Numbered from the stretch's first letter, positions 36,230 through 46,699 are shown. The stretch: 64,000 bases of DNA from Blastomussa wellsi (GCA_947652115.1 OX393561.1:8466840-8530839); one strand, 5' to 3'. A program made the numbers and translations. The notes: generated by a model not told the origin, from the sequence alone.

Positions 36230-36510
36230 AATGGAAAGGCCAGGTATTGAATTTTTAGTCAGTACTTACTACTTTTCGAAATATTAACTCCGGAGGCTGA
36301 CTTGTCGTTGCTGGATAACGGCAAAGGGTCAGGCTAAGGTTCTTCCAATTGGATAGCGACTCCGTGGTCTGGCCTTGGTGATCCTTGTTGGAGTACGTGG
36401 CAACAGCTGTGCTGGCAATAATGGCTTTGCGCTCTGGTGGATTTAGCACAGCCAGGCCCCATAAAAATGTCTTGACTTCATCAACTCTAGCTTTGTTCTT
36501 AAACCTGATA
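36230..36510 (-). pseudogene. Transposase C-terminal exon of family D, second copy
   Basis: One exon is read on the minus strand after a TATATCAG acceptor (about 36510): FKNKARVDEVKTFLWGLAVL and a Pro/Ser-rich tail. It is paralogous to the exon at 38036-38269 (VNEVKTLLQGLTVLNPP). The expected donor is poor here (AGTAGTAAGTACTG), unlike the clean GTAAGT at 38036. Confidence 0.5.
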
Positions 36511-36599
36511 TAAGAATAGAAACTTCCGTTGTTGGGAAAACAGCAATTTCTAGTAGGAAATCCATTTTTGGTATTAATGTTACATAAAAAATAATCAAG

Positions 36600-37254
36600 T
36601 AGTGATTACTTGCACTGGTACCTATGAATCATGTAAAATCAAAGCTTTAAGTGAAAAGCAGAAGAGATTAAAAAGTAAACAACAGCAACGTTATTATCCA
36701 CGGTATCAAGAATTCTACACTAGGTCTATAATAAATATTGATATTATTTTTTTGCATATACCTATAGTTTCCCTGGTTTTAACCTGTTGTAGTGCAAATG
36801 GAATGACTTCAGCGAAGTTGATCCTCGGGCACATCTAGATACTTGCAGCTCCGCACCTCCTTTGGTCACTACTCCTTTTTAACGTACAACTGGATGCCCT
36901 CGGAATCCTGTATACAGTTAATGTACTTCTTTTGGGAATACCAGATGTCCCAGGTCCGTTCTGAATCCAACAGTAGTACCCCGAGGGTGTCACGCCCCTG
37001 ATCTCCTTGGAAGGTATCAACCCGGTCATAGATAAGTTGCGTTGTTTTCTCCACACCACGGGTTTTTCTGCGGCAATGGGTGGCCAGCTCTTTCTTGGTG
37101 ATGCAGCGGATCACATCTTCATCACTGGGAGCAATGACTCCACTCTTCTTGAGTTCACAGGCCTTTGCATGCTTGAGCAAATGTAGATCCTCTTCCCTCC
37201 ACTCAAGTATGCACTGTGATAGATGTCACAAGAACGCGCCATGCAGTGGTGTGA
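36600..37254 (-). pseudogene. Family A transposase fragment (MRRLALG/SLESFH exon), third copy
   Basis: The minus strand from about 37250 reads the equivalent of the 26201-25680 exon: SQCILEW-like sequence, KACELKKSGVIAPSDEDV, CRRKTRGVEK and LDSERTWDIW. A frameshift near 36880 breaks the link to the GVVTKGGVE part. The intron beyond it matches 25555-25680. The 5' side ends at 37254 against the inverted U6-flank fragment. Confidence 0.65.
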
Positions 37255-37265
37255 GTCCCACAATC

Positions 37266-37288
37266 AGGTAATGTCTGTACATGTGGGA
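37266..37288 (-). repeat. Inverted copy of the U6 promoter PSE region
   Basis: This is the reverse complement of 3849-3871, the PSE candidate upstream of every U6 gene, placed directly before a U6 fragment in the wrong orientation. An 8-bp inverted repeat (GTCCCACA / TGTGGGAC at 37255-37262 and 37282-37289) brackets it. Confidence 0.75.
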
Positions 37289-37290
37289 CC

Positions 37291-37358
37291 TGCTCGCTTA
37301 ACGGTGCACATACTAAAATTGGAGCGATACAGAGAAAATTAGCATGGCCCCTACGCAA
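37291..37358 (+). pseudogene. Diverged U6 snRNA 5' fragment outside the array
   Basis: The U6 5' part has point changes and a small deletion in the 5' stem (GGTGCACATAC instead of GGCAGCACATATAC). The ACAGAGA box is kept. It ends CCCCTACGCAA, at the same position as the array-edge breaks, and continues as ACTTCTCAGTAAGGGG, a transposon 3' end. It is an older insertion at the same target site. Confidence 0.85.
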
Positions 37359-38269
37359 ACTTCTCAGTAAGGGGAGCAAAAAGAGGGGAGAAAAGGGAAT
37401 TCCCCGAAGAGGCAAAAATAAAAACTTGCGCGCCAAATTTAAAGCACACGTTAGTTACTTTCCTTTGAAAGCATTCGAAATTCATTAATTCTTAATTCTG
37501 CTCCCTTTTAAAAACAGTACAAAGAAATTGGCATAAATTATAGCACAACGAAAGCCATTTCTTCGGCTTTCATACTCTTTTTTCCTTTTTTTTCCTTTTA
37601 CTCCTTCTTCGATTTTCTTTCCACGGCCTTTTTTTCTTTTGCTACCCACTCCTCCTTTGGTATTTGATCAGAGTCGTTTGGGCAGTAAGTCTGGCCAAAA
37701 TACTGAGAATGTTTCTTTGACTGTGGCTGCTGGCTTTTTTTGCAGTTGTAGACCATGCGTTGCCTTGGCAGGGGCCTTCCTGACTTCGTCGAATTTGCGC
37801 TTCTTGAGCCTCCATTCGGTTGTTCTTGATGAATGAGCGCCTGTTGCAGTAGTTATCGCATCATAATTTGACAAAAGCAAAAAACATATACTGAGAAAGG
37901 AATTATATTTTGCCCCCCACCGGACATTTGCGAAAGAAACCTTTGCAATCGTGGTTCTCGTTTTGCGACAATAAAAAGGCCAAAAGCCAGATATTGAGGT
38001 ATTCGGTTTTTACAGGTATTTAGTCAGTACTTACCTGTACTACTTTCCCGAAACATTAACTCCGGAAGCTCGCCCTTCGTTGCTGGATAACGGCAAAGGG
38101 TCAGGATCAGGTTCGTCCAACTGGATGGCGACTCCGTAGTCTGTCCTTGGTGGAGTGCGTGGCAACTGCTGTGCTATCAATAATGGCTCTGCGCTTGAAA
38201 GTGGTGGATTGAGCACAGTCAGGCCCTGTAAAAGCGTCTTGACTTCATTAACCCTTACTTTTTTTCTAA
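37359..38269 (-). pseudogene. Family D transposon 3' part: module copy 7 and C-terminal exons
   Basis: The 3' end begins ACTTCTCAGTAAGGGG directly after the U6 fragment, lacking the usual AAATGGGGGCATAA. The module runs to about 37632. A C-terminal coding piece follows (37640-37850, counterpart of 28635-28840). The next exon (38036-38269, minus) encodes VNEVKTLLQGLTVLNPP and has a clean GTAAGT donor. Its acceptor was interrupted by the 7-kb kinase transposon: the intron side (CTTATCACAG) is now at 45327 onward. Confidence 0.6.
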
Positions 38270-38275
38270 AAGCTG
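38270..38275. repeat. Target site duplication AAGCTG (left)
   Basis: The hexamer immediately before the left inverted repeat is repeated immediately after the right one (45321-45326). Confidence 0.85.
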
Positions 38276-38591
38276 TATGGTGGCCTAGAATTGCCATAAC
38301 AAAAACGCCATTGTCTTAACAATTTTTTTTTGTTTATCTATATTTTATTCCATTTTTTGCTTTTCTTTTTTGTTTTATTTCTTTATTTTTATATTTTTTT
38401 TTTGTTTTTAATCAAAATAATAAAAATAATATTTTATCAAAGTAATTTTAAATCAAAGTAAATTATTTTAGGAACTAAATCAAAACAAAATGATTTCAAA
38501 ATTAATTTGTTGTCGAAAACAATTAAAAACGGAATTTAGAAAAAGTCAAAGTAAAATAAAAGCAAAATTGGCCATGGCCTATGATTGCCAT

Positions 38592-38625
<34 letters not shown>

Positions 38626-38668
38626 CATGGCCTAGCGTTGCCATAGACCAGAATGCATTTCGGGTGCG
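38276..38668 (+). repeat. Left terminal inverted repeat (393 bp)
   Basis: It contains three copies of the bipartite word TGGCCTA-N3-TTGCCATA, at about 38281, 38575 and 38629. It also has A/T-rich filler and a poly-A run (38596-38622). It ends CATTTCGGGTGCG at 38668, and the right repeat ends at the same sequence. The repeated word is a good candidate transposase-binding site. Confidence 0.9.
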
Positions 38669-38714
38669 TTTACCTATGATGCCTTGCGCAATGTGCAGAT
38701 GATCAACAGCAAAC

Positions 38715-40010
38715 ATGGCTGCCCTAGGTAAAGATTGGGGCAAGTTTAAGGAGAAAATGAAAGAGCTCCGCCAAGGGAAAAAAGGAAAGAAGGATTCTGG
38801 CAAGTCAGCCAAAGACCTTGAAACCATAGTTGTACAGCGCCTAAGCGCAGAGGTAGCTGGGAAAGCACAAAAGTACTCTCGAATTGGAGCACGTGAGTTC
38901 GCCTCTTTCGAAGAGTTCGACGAAATCTCTGTTAGTAACATCAAGAAAGCGTGCATGAAGCACTACGGTATGTCGGAAACGATGTCCTGCGATGTACTTG
39001 CAGGGGAACAGGGACCTTCCTGTTCCTCTGTAAAACAGTTGCCAACGTTAAAAGTGATCCATGTGCGATTCATAGAGGGCAAGGTTGAGGAACGTGCGAT
39101 TGAAGTTTCACCGGGGGTCAGTGAACGGCGGAAGCGAAAGGCCAGCGACATTTCCCAGGGTGACAAAGCCGGGCATGGCAAGACTGGGGCTGCTTTTCAA
39201 TCAGTACCTCAAAGAGCGTCATCTCAAAGTCCAAGTAAGTTTGTCCCGCGAAGCCTGTCGGTTGTTGACATGCTAAAATTGGGAAAGCTTATTACCAATA
39301 CCACAACCTCTGTTGAGATCTTTAATTTTGACATGTCGGCGATGGCGTGGACCGGAAGACCAACAACCGTGGAGTTTTCTATTGAACCCGAGCCATTTGG
39401 AATTGGTGGATTTCGGAGGGCCTTCAAAGCGACTTCCAATGTCAGAGGATTCAATGGCTCAACGTGGGTGGTGAAGAGGTATCTAGAAAAGGCTGCGGGC
39501 GACATCATTGCCATTGGACAGACACTGGAAGAACATACAAAGAAGGTAGTGCACTACCTTGCGCGAAATTTCGCAGCTAAGCTTGAAGAGGAGCTTCGTG
39601 CAAGTGATAATGAAATCCTTTTTGGAGAGACCATGAGTTACAAGAAGATATACATGGGAATGATTGGCGAAGAATATGTAACAGTGGAAGAGTTTATAGA
39701 GGGAACATTCCGCAAATACATCAACAACAATGGGAGCGTATGTGAGAACAGAAATGATGATCCCTTGATCAAGAAGGCAGAGTGTCTAGCACACTTCTCA
39801 TATGAACGGTCAGAGAGAGAGGTGATGTTGCTGGATATTCAAGGCTGTGGAAGTTGTCTTTTTGACCCGGAAATTGCCAGCAAGGATTTAGAGCCTAGCA
39901 ACATGCTGTTTTGTACAGGTAATCTGTCCAAGAATGCCATAGAGAACTTCACTGCCAGCCACAAGTGCAATCATTACTGCGATCTATTGCAATTAATTGC
40001 ATTTGAGTGA
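38715..40010 (+). CDS. Alpha-kinase (MHCK/EF2K-type atypical protein kinase), transposon-borne
   Basis: This is a 431-residue intronless reading frame. Residues about 215-425 form an alpha-kinase domain: a phosphate-loop-like PFGIGGFRRAF (about 225-236), the ATP-binding lysine in WVVKRY (about 251-256), a hinge region VTVEEFIEG, the catalytic aspartate in MLLDIQG (about 371-377), and the zinc-binding C-terminal signature AIENFTASHKCNHYC (about 408-422). All expected catalytic elements are present, so it could phosphorylate serine/threonine. The N-terminal 210 residues are lysine/arginine-rich with no domain I can name. The start lies 47 bp inside the left inverted repeat border, so the repeat probably supplies the promoter. 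Alpha-kinases are host signalling enzymes; why a transposon carries one is unknown. It could be captured cargo or a regulator of the transposase. Confidence 0.9.
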   Translation: MAALGKDWGKFKEKMKELRQGKKGKKDSGKSAKDLETIVVQRLSAEVAGKAQKYSRIGAREFASFEEFDEISVSNIKKACMKHYGMSETMSCDVLAGEQGPSCSSVKQLPTLKVIHVRFIEGKVEERAIEVSPGVSERRKRKASDISQGDKAGHGKTGAAFQSVPQRASSQSPSKFVPRSLSVVDMLKLGKLITNTTTSVEIFNFDMSAMAWTGRPTTVEFSIEPEPFGIGGFRRAFKATSNVRGFNGSTWVVKRYLEKAAGDIIAIGQTLEEHTKKVVHYLARNFAAKLEEELRASDNEILFGETMSYKKIYMGMIGEEYVTVEEFIEGTFRKYINNNGSVCENRNDDPLIKKAECLAHFSYERSEREVMLLDIQGCGSCLFDPEIASKDLEPSNMLFCTGNLSKNAIENFTASHKCNHYCDLLQLIAFE

Positions 40011-42614
40011 AACCAGTATTGTCTTTCCATCTGCAATGGTAATATAATCAGTAGTGACCATTCCATTTTTGATGGGGGGAAGGGGGGGAGGGAATTTCAG
40101 TTGAGCATTAATTTACGGTATTTTCAGACCCATGATGCTCAAGGTTATTTTTTTTTCATGCTTCATTCTGAAAGTTATACTGTAATTTTATTATTCTTTT
40201 TTTTTTTTTTTGGGGGGGGGGGGTGGAGAATTTTTATTTCTTGTTATGTTGTTGTTTTTTGGCACCAAAACAGCTTGCAGCTTACACCCCCACTCAAATA
40301 TGAAATGCTTGGCTCCTTTATTTGGTCATTTATGGTGGTATTAAGTAATTTACCAGTACCGTTTAGTAACCATGGCAATAGAAGTCTCAAAAACGACAGT
40401 GCGTTACCTGAAATTCAAGGACCTGTTAATCTACTTTGTTGTTATTTTTTCCGAAGAGCCTACATAGTTATCAAAGGATCTTTTTATTCTAATTTGGAGA
40501 AATGCATGTTCTTTAGGCTGTTTTATTTCATGTAGCAAGAAAATGGAGACACAAAATTTCACAAAAATTAAAATACACTTATTTTTATGACCAGATGTTT
40601 ATATTAAACCAAAGCAGGTACCAGTGATAAGTACTGTTAAGATTTACATGAACCGTTTAATTTGCATAGTTTTCATGGTCTTTTTAAATGAGAATTTGAA
40701 CCACATTATTTAGCAGATATTGTTCTTTAAACCTCTGGGTATATTTTAGAGGATATATTTAAAATTTATTGACAGTCAGAGTTGACAGTATAGGCCATAC
40801 ATAGTTTTTTTTACGAGTCTTTACAAGGTTTCTTTTAAATGATCTAAAGTATCTATAGTAGATTTTTGTGCAAAAGGAGCATTGGACAATCATCTGCCTC
40901 TTTGGATGAGGCAAGACATTGATAAAATGTTGAACAAATTATGTCAATTAAGGTTACAGTTTATTAAACAGATTGTTACAATTAAGATATGTACATTGTA
41001 TTATACATGTACAAAAAAGTCACAGGTTAATCAACATGCAATCACTCATTCACTCATTGCAGTTGAGTTTTGGAAGATTTATAGTTGAATTTTCACGATT
41101 AAAACATCGGGAATACTAGATTTTGTTGTTTACTGTGTAATGTAAGAGGTGAATGCTACTTCGGGTTAATCCTTTTGGTGATTCCAGAAGGTATCAACAG
41201 TATACCCTTCCCCGTCCCCCCCTTCCAACTGTAGAACGAGGTTTTGAGGTAAAAAGAGTGAGACAGTTCAACAACACAAACTAACTTTTTTCTTCCTCGT
41301 GGTTCTCTCTGACCAGTTCAAACCGGTTCCTTCACTAGATTTCCACGTCATGTAACAAGTACTGAAATGTCCTACTACACAACTGGAATTCAAATTTTGG
41401 GGGTCCAGCTGTGACCACACCAATCATCATCATCATTGTCATCATCTTTATTTAAGCACGGTAAATACATCAGGCATAAACAATGTAATCACAATTTATG
41501 GGGTATGATAATTTTCTAGAATCACACATTGAGCAAGTATTATTAAAATGACTGTAAAGCACCCTTCCCAACTAGCCTGTGTTCCCTCCCCCAAGGAGCC
41601 TGGTCACCAAGGCTACTTTCAAACATAGCTGTCATTGTTTTGATACAAACCTCACTGCGTTTGAGTGTCAAATGTACATCATGAGGTTCTTATACTATTT
41701 TCTATTTTCTTTTCTTACTTCAAACGAAGCTAAAACGGCATATAAGGATTTGTATGGCGGAATTTTGAGCTAAAGACGCCAAAAGGTAAGACATTTTTTA
41801 GCGTCATTTCATTCCCGTTCGATTCCAGCTGTAGTTTTTGTGGTGAAATAGGACATAAAGCTTCCAGGAAACTAAATTCTGTATTTTTATTGACTTTGGT
41901 AGCTTATGTGGAAAATTTTTATAAGGTAGTCTTTTTTTAATACTAAGGTTTTCACCCGAAATCCTGTGTTCAACGTCAATTTTGGACTTTGTCTGTAGCG
42001 GCAGGAATCCTGAGAAATTGGCATTGAATTCTTCTGTAAATAAGCTTTAAAATGGTGTGTTACATGTAGAATTTGGATGTAAAATAAATATTTTATTCCT
42101 TTCTAACCAAGCGTGCCTAATTTTTGTCGAATTTGGGCCGTCAGAAAAGAGTTAATTCGTCCGCACTGGCTACGATCCAAGATGGAGGTTGTTTTTGACT
42201 TCACTAGTGGATTTAAGCACTCTGAATTGAACCTTTTTGACTTGTAAACTTCAATACAACAAGAGAATACAAAAAGGGAAAACGAATTTGCTGTTTTACA
42301 TTTGCATAGCTTAGTTGAATCTGAAAAAGGAGGTGCTGGCCTGGTAACTCGGTAAGTTTAGTTCTTGTCATCAGAATTATACAGTAGCCGGCGCACCAAG
42401 GGCCACTAGCCGGCGAATTTCGCCGGGTGCCGGGGCTTACGGAGAACTCTGCCTGTAGTCTGTAGTTTAATGTTTAGGTGCTATTGACAGTGCTTTTTAC
42501 ATGGCTCACAATGTTGCACAATGTTACTCTACATTGAATGGCTATTCCATATAAAAGTACATAACCATTGTGCTGCATGTGCAGGTGTATCTGCACTCTC
42601 CTTATATCTTATTG
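40011..42614. other. Non-coding middle of the kinase transposon
   Basis: A/T-rich sequence between the two convergent genes, with homopolymer runs (G-runs at 40083 and 40216, T-run at 40197). A CAT microsatellite lies at about 41424-41450, and a short palindrome GCCGGCGAATTTCGCCGG at about 42409. No convincing exon was found. Confidence 0.6.
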
Positions 42615-44913
42615 CTATGCATCTACATCTACATTCTCCTTCAGGTAACGAAAAGCATTAGCAAAATCACTGACATCAAGCTCCAATGGATCAGCGATTA
42701 CTTGTTCACATTTATTCCTCAACTCAGCACTCAAATAGTCATCGTTGTCAGCTAGCACATCTGAAAGCTCTGCAACTTCCTCTAGCTGTTCCTCTGTGAC
42801 TTCCCATCCTTCAAAATAGTTATTTGTAATGAAGGTGACTTTCAATAAAAGCAATAAATCTTAATTTAGGAATGTGTCAAAAAGGTAAAAAAGAATAAAT
42901 ATTTGAATGAAAATAAAAACCTACATTTTTTGTGACCATAATAGATTGGGTCATAAAACATCAAGCTTTCCTAATTTTTAAATAGGACTTTGATTATTTT
43001 CCAGAAGCTTTCCATGTTCTACTGTTGGAGTCCAAAAATTCTGAAAACAATAGCTGTTATGCAAGCAATTAATTCTTGCACACTTTCACAGGGTTTTGAG
43101 TTAAGGGACTGACTCACAAGTTGTGCAGTGCTCAAGCTGGACAACCGATTAAAAATAAAACCCTGATGAAAATCTACACAGATACCTACCACATTCCTCC
43201 AGTCCATATTTATCTGGAAAGCTGTAAATGTGGTTTGGAACTCCATCAGGTAGGAAAGTGTTTCTTTGCTCACGGATCCTGTGACTATTCCATACTACAT
43301 CTATAAAGGTGTCCACTTCTCTTTGAACTATTGGTATCATCAGGTATGCCAAGAGAAGCCTGTCAAATAACAATGCATACAGCCTGAGTTCAGTTATGCT
43401 TGAAAACTCTTGTAAATGGACTTTTCTTGCACACTGTATGTATGTTCATTCAAAACCATGTTTAATCTCCTTTCTCATTTACATCAGGGCTCACCTTTAA
43501 AATTGCTCAAGCAATGTTTAATGTCAAGTAAAGTAATGTCTATATGTCTAGCTCGTTACCTGTGGATCTCATTTTGGGGATCATAATGACCTTGGTCTTT
43601 CAGTTGATTCAGGGGAAATTTGAAAAATTTTTCCAGCCTTTCATGGAGTTCTCTCCACCATCTTTCGATCTGTCATAGTTAAGTCAAGGTAACAAGTGAG
43701 TTTTACTGTTTACATCATCGCCAGCATGCAGTGCCTGCGGTATTGTTATAGATATATGCGGGCGCATGTTTTCATGCCATGTGAGTTTGTTTAAGTCACC
43801 AATCTTGTTGCCATGTTAGGGACTGGTCAATAAGTAGAGGGGGGGGGGGGGGGGGCAGAAAGGGGGTGGGTCATCAGTTTTAAAAAAGGGGGTTATGCAG
43901 AAGAGAACTGAATGTGTGGATGTTCCCAGCTGGCCCTAGCAGACATGCTCTTACATAAATGGCACACATGTTTTCAGGAAATTTTTGTGCTTCCCTAATT
44001 AGATGTATAAATCAAGGAACCGTAGGGTTTGGAATTTCAGCAAGTTCGAATAGAGTTTCTCTTTCAGTTACCAAGCCCAAGATGGGGCATTTCAGCAAAA
44101 GGTAGAATTTAAATGCTGTGGTGTGAGAAAAACACTGCATGAAATAAAAAATACCCATACCTGATTAGAAGTTGATGGCCCATACATTACTGTTTCTACT
44201 GGATCCATGTCCCCATGATGCTGTCGGAGAAAGGCGTGCATGGTAGCCATCACTCCAGTTTCCGTTCCTTTATCCAGCCTTAGCTTGCTCGCGATCATCC
44301 TTGTTTTGTACAAGTACTCAAGGTAAAATCTACCAATTACATCTGGATTGCTATTGCTAGCCCAAACCTTTGCCCAAAGCATTTTCCGGCTGCAGGTGTC
44401 CATGCATCCATAAACGGCAACAGGAAAAGTGCTATTTTGGTAGCCCATTAACTTATCGTGGCCATCAAGAGAATGAACCCAGTTTGGGCCGCGTGATGTG
44501 AAATTGCCTTTTGCCTTCTTCTTCTTAAATTGGGGAGCCCTTTCGGCGAGAGCATCGGGATCTACATTGTACATTACGGCGTATACAAGATCCCGTGGAA
44601 CGTTAAGCTCATGAACCTGTCTAAGTTTTTTGTGCAACGCTCGGTAGCCAAGAAGTTTTCCCGGCCCTTCCAATTCTTTCTTTACTGCCTCTTGGACCTC
44701 GTCGACCTGAACGGTTCGGTCTGTGTATTTGATGCCAAAGTACTCCAGTCTTCTGTCTAGCGTCCTTAAACTCCACGCATATTCACTAAAATCCCTTGAA
44801 ACAAAGTCTAAAACTTCAATTCGACTAAGGTTCTGCTTCACATAACGATCCAACGCGTCTTTTAACTCCTCGTCTTCTTGCCAATCGTTGTTTCTGATGC
44901 GAGCAGCCGCCAT
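42615..44913 (-). CDS. Integrase-type (rve fold) DDE transposase of the kinase transposon
   Basis: Four exons on the minus strand: 44161-44913, 43560-43669, 43190-43359 and 42615-42808. All have GT-AG introns and matching phases, giving 408 residues plus a TAG stop. Residues 1-140 look like DNA-binding helices. The catalytic core starts near 143. The first aspartate is D150 in HSLDGHDKL, the second D214 in LRLDKGTETG, and the glutamate is E253 in IERWW, the second codon of exon 2 (38 residues after D214). This D,D(about 38)E spacing and the WVHSLDGHDKL / CMDTCSR words fit the integrase core domain of eukaryotic IS3EU- or Ginger-like transposons. The C-terminal exons have no family I can name. 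The gene appears complete. ATG 44913 lies 19 bp inside the border of the right inverted repeat. Confidence 0.88.
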
Positions 44914-44931
44914 TTTGAATAGGGGCGCGAT

Positions 44932-45320
44932 CGCACCCGAAATGCATTCTGGTCTATGGCAACGCTAGGCCATGAGGTTTTTTTTTTTTTTTTTTTTTTT
45001 TTGCTATGGCAATCATAGGCCATGGCCAATTTTGCTTTTATTTTACTTTGACTTTTTCTAAATTCCGTTTTTAATTGTTTTCGACAACAAATTAATTTTG
45101 AAATCATTTTGTTTTGATTTAGTTCCTAAAATAATTTACTTTGATTTAAAATTACTTTGATAAAATATTATTTTTATTATTTTGATTAAAAACAAAAAGA
45201 AATATAAAAATAAAGAAATAAAACAAAAAAGAAAAGCAAAAAATGGAATAAAATATAGATAAACAAAAAAAAATTGTTAAGACAATGGCGTTTTTGTTAT
45301 GGCAATTCTAGGCCACCATA
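44932..45320 (-). repeat. Right terminal inverted repeat (389 bp)
   Basis: Reverse complement of 38276-38668 with a few changes, mostly in homopolymer length (poly-T 44980-45001 against poly-A in the left copy). Confidence 0.9.
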
Positions 45321-45326
45321 AAGCTG
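45321..45326. repeat. Target site duplication AAGCTG (right)
   Basis: Direct repeat of 38270-38275, immediately outside the right inverted repeat. Confidence 0.85.
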
Positions 45327-45840
45327 TGATAAGTATAGAAACTTCTGTTTTTGGGAAAACAGCAATTGATAGTCGGAAATCCATATGTTGGTATTAATGT
45401 TAAATCAGAAATAATCAAGTAATGATTGATGTTTGATTTAAACTTCGCTTTGCCAGTAGAACTATCACAACTGTACATAATTGTGTAGGGACATTTCTTC
45501 CATGCATAAAGCTACTCAGTTTATCCGAAGTCTTTTGAAGTATTTAGCGCCCAGTGAAAAGCCTTACTTCTTTTTGGTTAAAACTAATTGTTATTTGCAT
45601 TTTCTATTTGTATTTTCTATCTGCCATTCATTTCGTCCATTCTTCATATGTCTCAGTGGCGGCATTTGGACAAAATCAATTTCCAAAGTAATGTTTGTGC
45701 CCTGTGGCAGGTGCTCTGTCAGCCTGGCACTTTGAGCACTGTGAGGCCCCTACCCGTGGTTTGTACCTCTTTGTTGGGACTACACAAGTTTTTTGCTCCA
45801 ACTCTTTCCTCTTCCGATAACTCAAAGTGCTGACAGGAAA
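45327..45840 (-). pseudogene. Family D transposase, zinc-like C-terminal exon, with an in-frame stop
   Basis: The minus strand after a CTGTCAG acceptor (about 45834) encodes KRKELEQKTCVVPTKRY and then CSKCQADRAPATGHKHYFGN. Families A and B have a tryptophan next (YFGNWYC, YYGNWWC); here the codon is TGA, followed by FCPN and TYEEW in frame. So a TGG-to-TGA change stops the protein inside its most conserved C-terminal block. The following intron (45327-45450) matches 36510-36610. Confidence 0.65.
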
Positions 45841-46327
45841 AAGAGCAAAGGCGAAAACCACGGGGGTTTGTGAATTTGTCACTACTGGCACACATGACTT
45901 AGTGCACCTCTTATATATTCAGCCTGGGCTGCGGTGTTTACTGGCATCTCAAAATGGTGCTTCTCTTGATTAATCCCTTTTTCAAGAGAAGCTGGCAGCT
46001 CTCGGGATGCAATGGTTCAGAATTGCCTGAAAGGAAGGAAATCGCCTGAAAAAAACTGGACCCTATATGAAGTGGGAGATTTCAGTAAATGCCAACATCC
46101 CAACCAGTTGAATTGTGTATTTGACAAACACGGTGATGGGTACAGGATGCGGTTTCCTGTTAAGATGAGGACATTACTTGGTCTCTCCCCCTAAAATCAT
46201 GTAAAATTGGGGGACAAAGTGGTGGAGAAACCAAGGATATACATTGAAAAAGTATCAATTAACTTTATTAAAGTACCATCTTCAAGTTAGCTAAGACCTT
46301 TTTTCTTTATAATTGCTTTCAACTGTT

Positions 46328-46681
46328 TCACTGAAAGGGCTCATTGGGGATGGGAACTGGAACATCATCATCCTGGGTCGTATCAGGGAAATGGTTACAT
46401 TGGGCACTCTTCTGTTGCCTGTTTGCAGTGCTTTCATAACCCCAACACTCCAGCCTTCTTTTGGTGTATTGACGTTTTATTCTCTCCTGGTGTTTCAAGT
46501 CCCATTGCCTGCTTTCTGTGCAGAGTATATCCTTTGCTGCATCCCACTTGTTTGACTTGTTAAACAGTACCCTTTTGGCGTCGTCATTTTGTTTTTTTCG
46601 ATGCCTTGACCGGTGAATTAACGCAGCCATGCATTCTAACTCGCATTGATATTTCCTGTAATCACTAAGAACATCAGACAT
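46328..46681 (-). CDS. Basic-rich exon, unrecognised, probably part of family D
   Basis: This is a 117-codon open stretch rich in Lys, Arg and Gln ([27 protein letters not shown]). I do not recognise the family. It lies upstream, on the same strand, of the transposase exon at 45834, so it could belong to that gene or be a separate small gene. There is no clear splice donor to confirm this. Confidence 0.3.
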   Translation of the reverse strand: MSDVLSDYRKYQCELECMAALIHRSRHRKKQNDDAKRVLFNKSNKWDAAKDILCTESRQWDLKHQERIKRQYTKRRLECWGYESTANRQQKSAQCNHFPDTTQDDDVPVPIPNEPFQ

Positions 46682-46699
46682 GTCTGTCTCCTCAAACAG

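Larger units (their letters stand above)
38276..45320. mobile_element. 7045-bp DNA transposon with long TIRs carrying an alpha-kinase and an integrase-type transposase
   Basis: Inverted repeats of 393 bp (38276-38668) and 389 bp (44932-45320) start TATGGTGGCCTAGAATTGCC and are nearly identical. The element is flanked by AAGCTG on both sides. Two convergent genes start just inside the repeats: an alpha-kinase (38715, plus) and a D,D,E integrase-type transposase (44913, minus). Both are intact. Removing the element and one AAGCTG restores homology of the flanks with 36478-36610. The integrase type, 6-bp duplication and long repeats resemble the IS3EU or Ginger groups; this placement is tentative. 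The near identity of the two repeats suggests recent insertion. Confidence 0.9.

Noticed and set aside
38028..38042. TACTTACCTG resembling the 5' end of U1 snRNA
   Set aside because: It is the reverse complement of a splice donor (CAG/GTAAGTA) of the family D exon; no U1 body follows.
38579..38956. Minus-strand open frame opposite the kinase start
   Set aside because: It is a shadow of the alpha-kinase reading frame and includes a poly-T derived phenylalanine run.
40101..40535. 144-codon open frame after the kinase gene
   Set aside because: It is built largely from homopolymer T and G runs (poly-Phe, poly-Gly) and has no motif.
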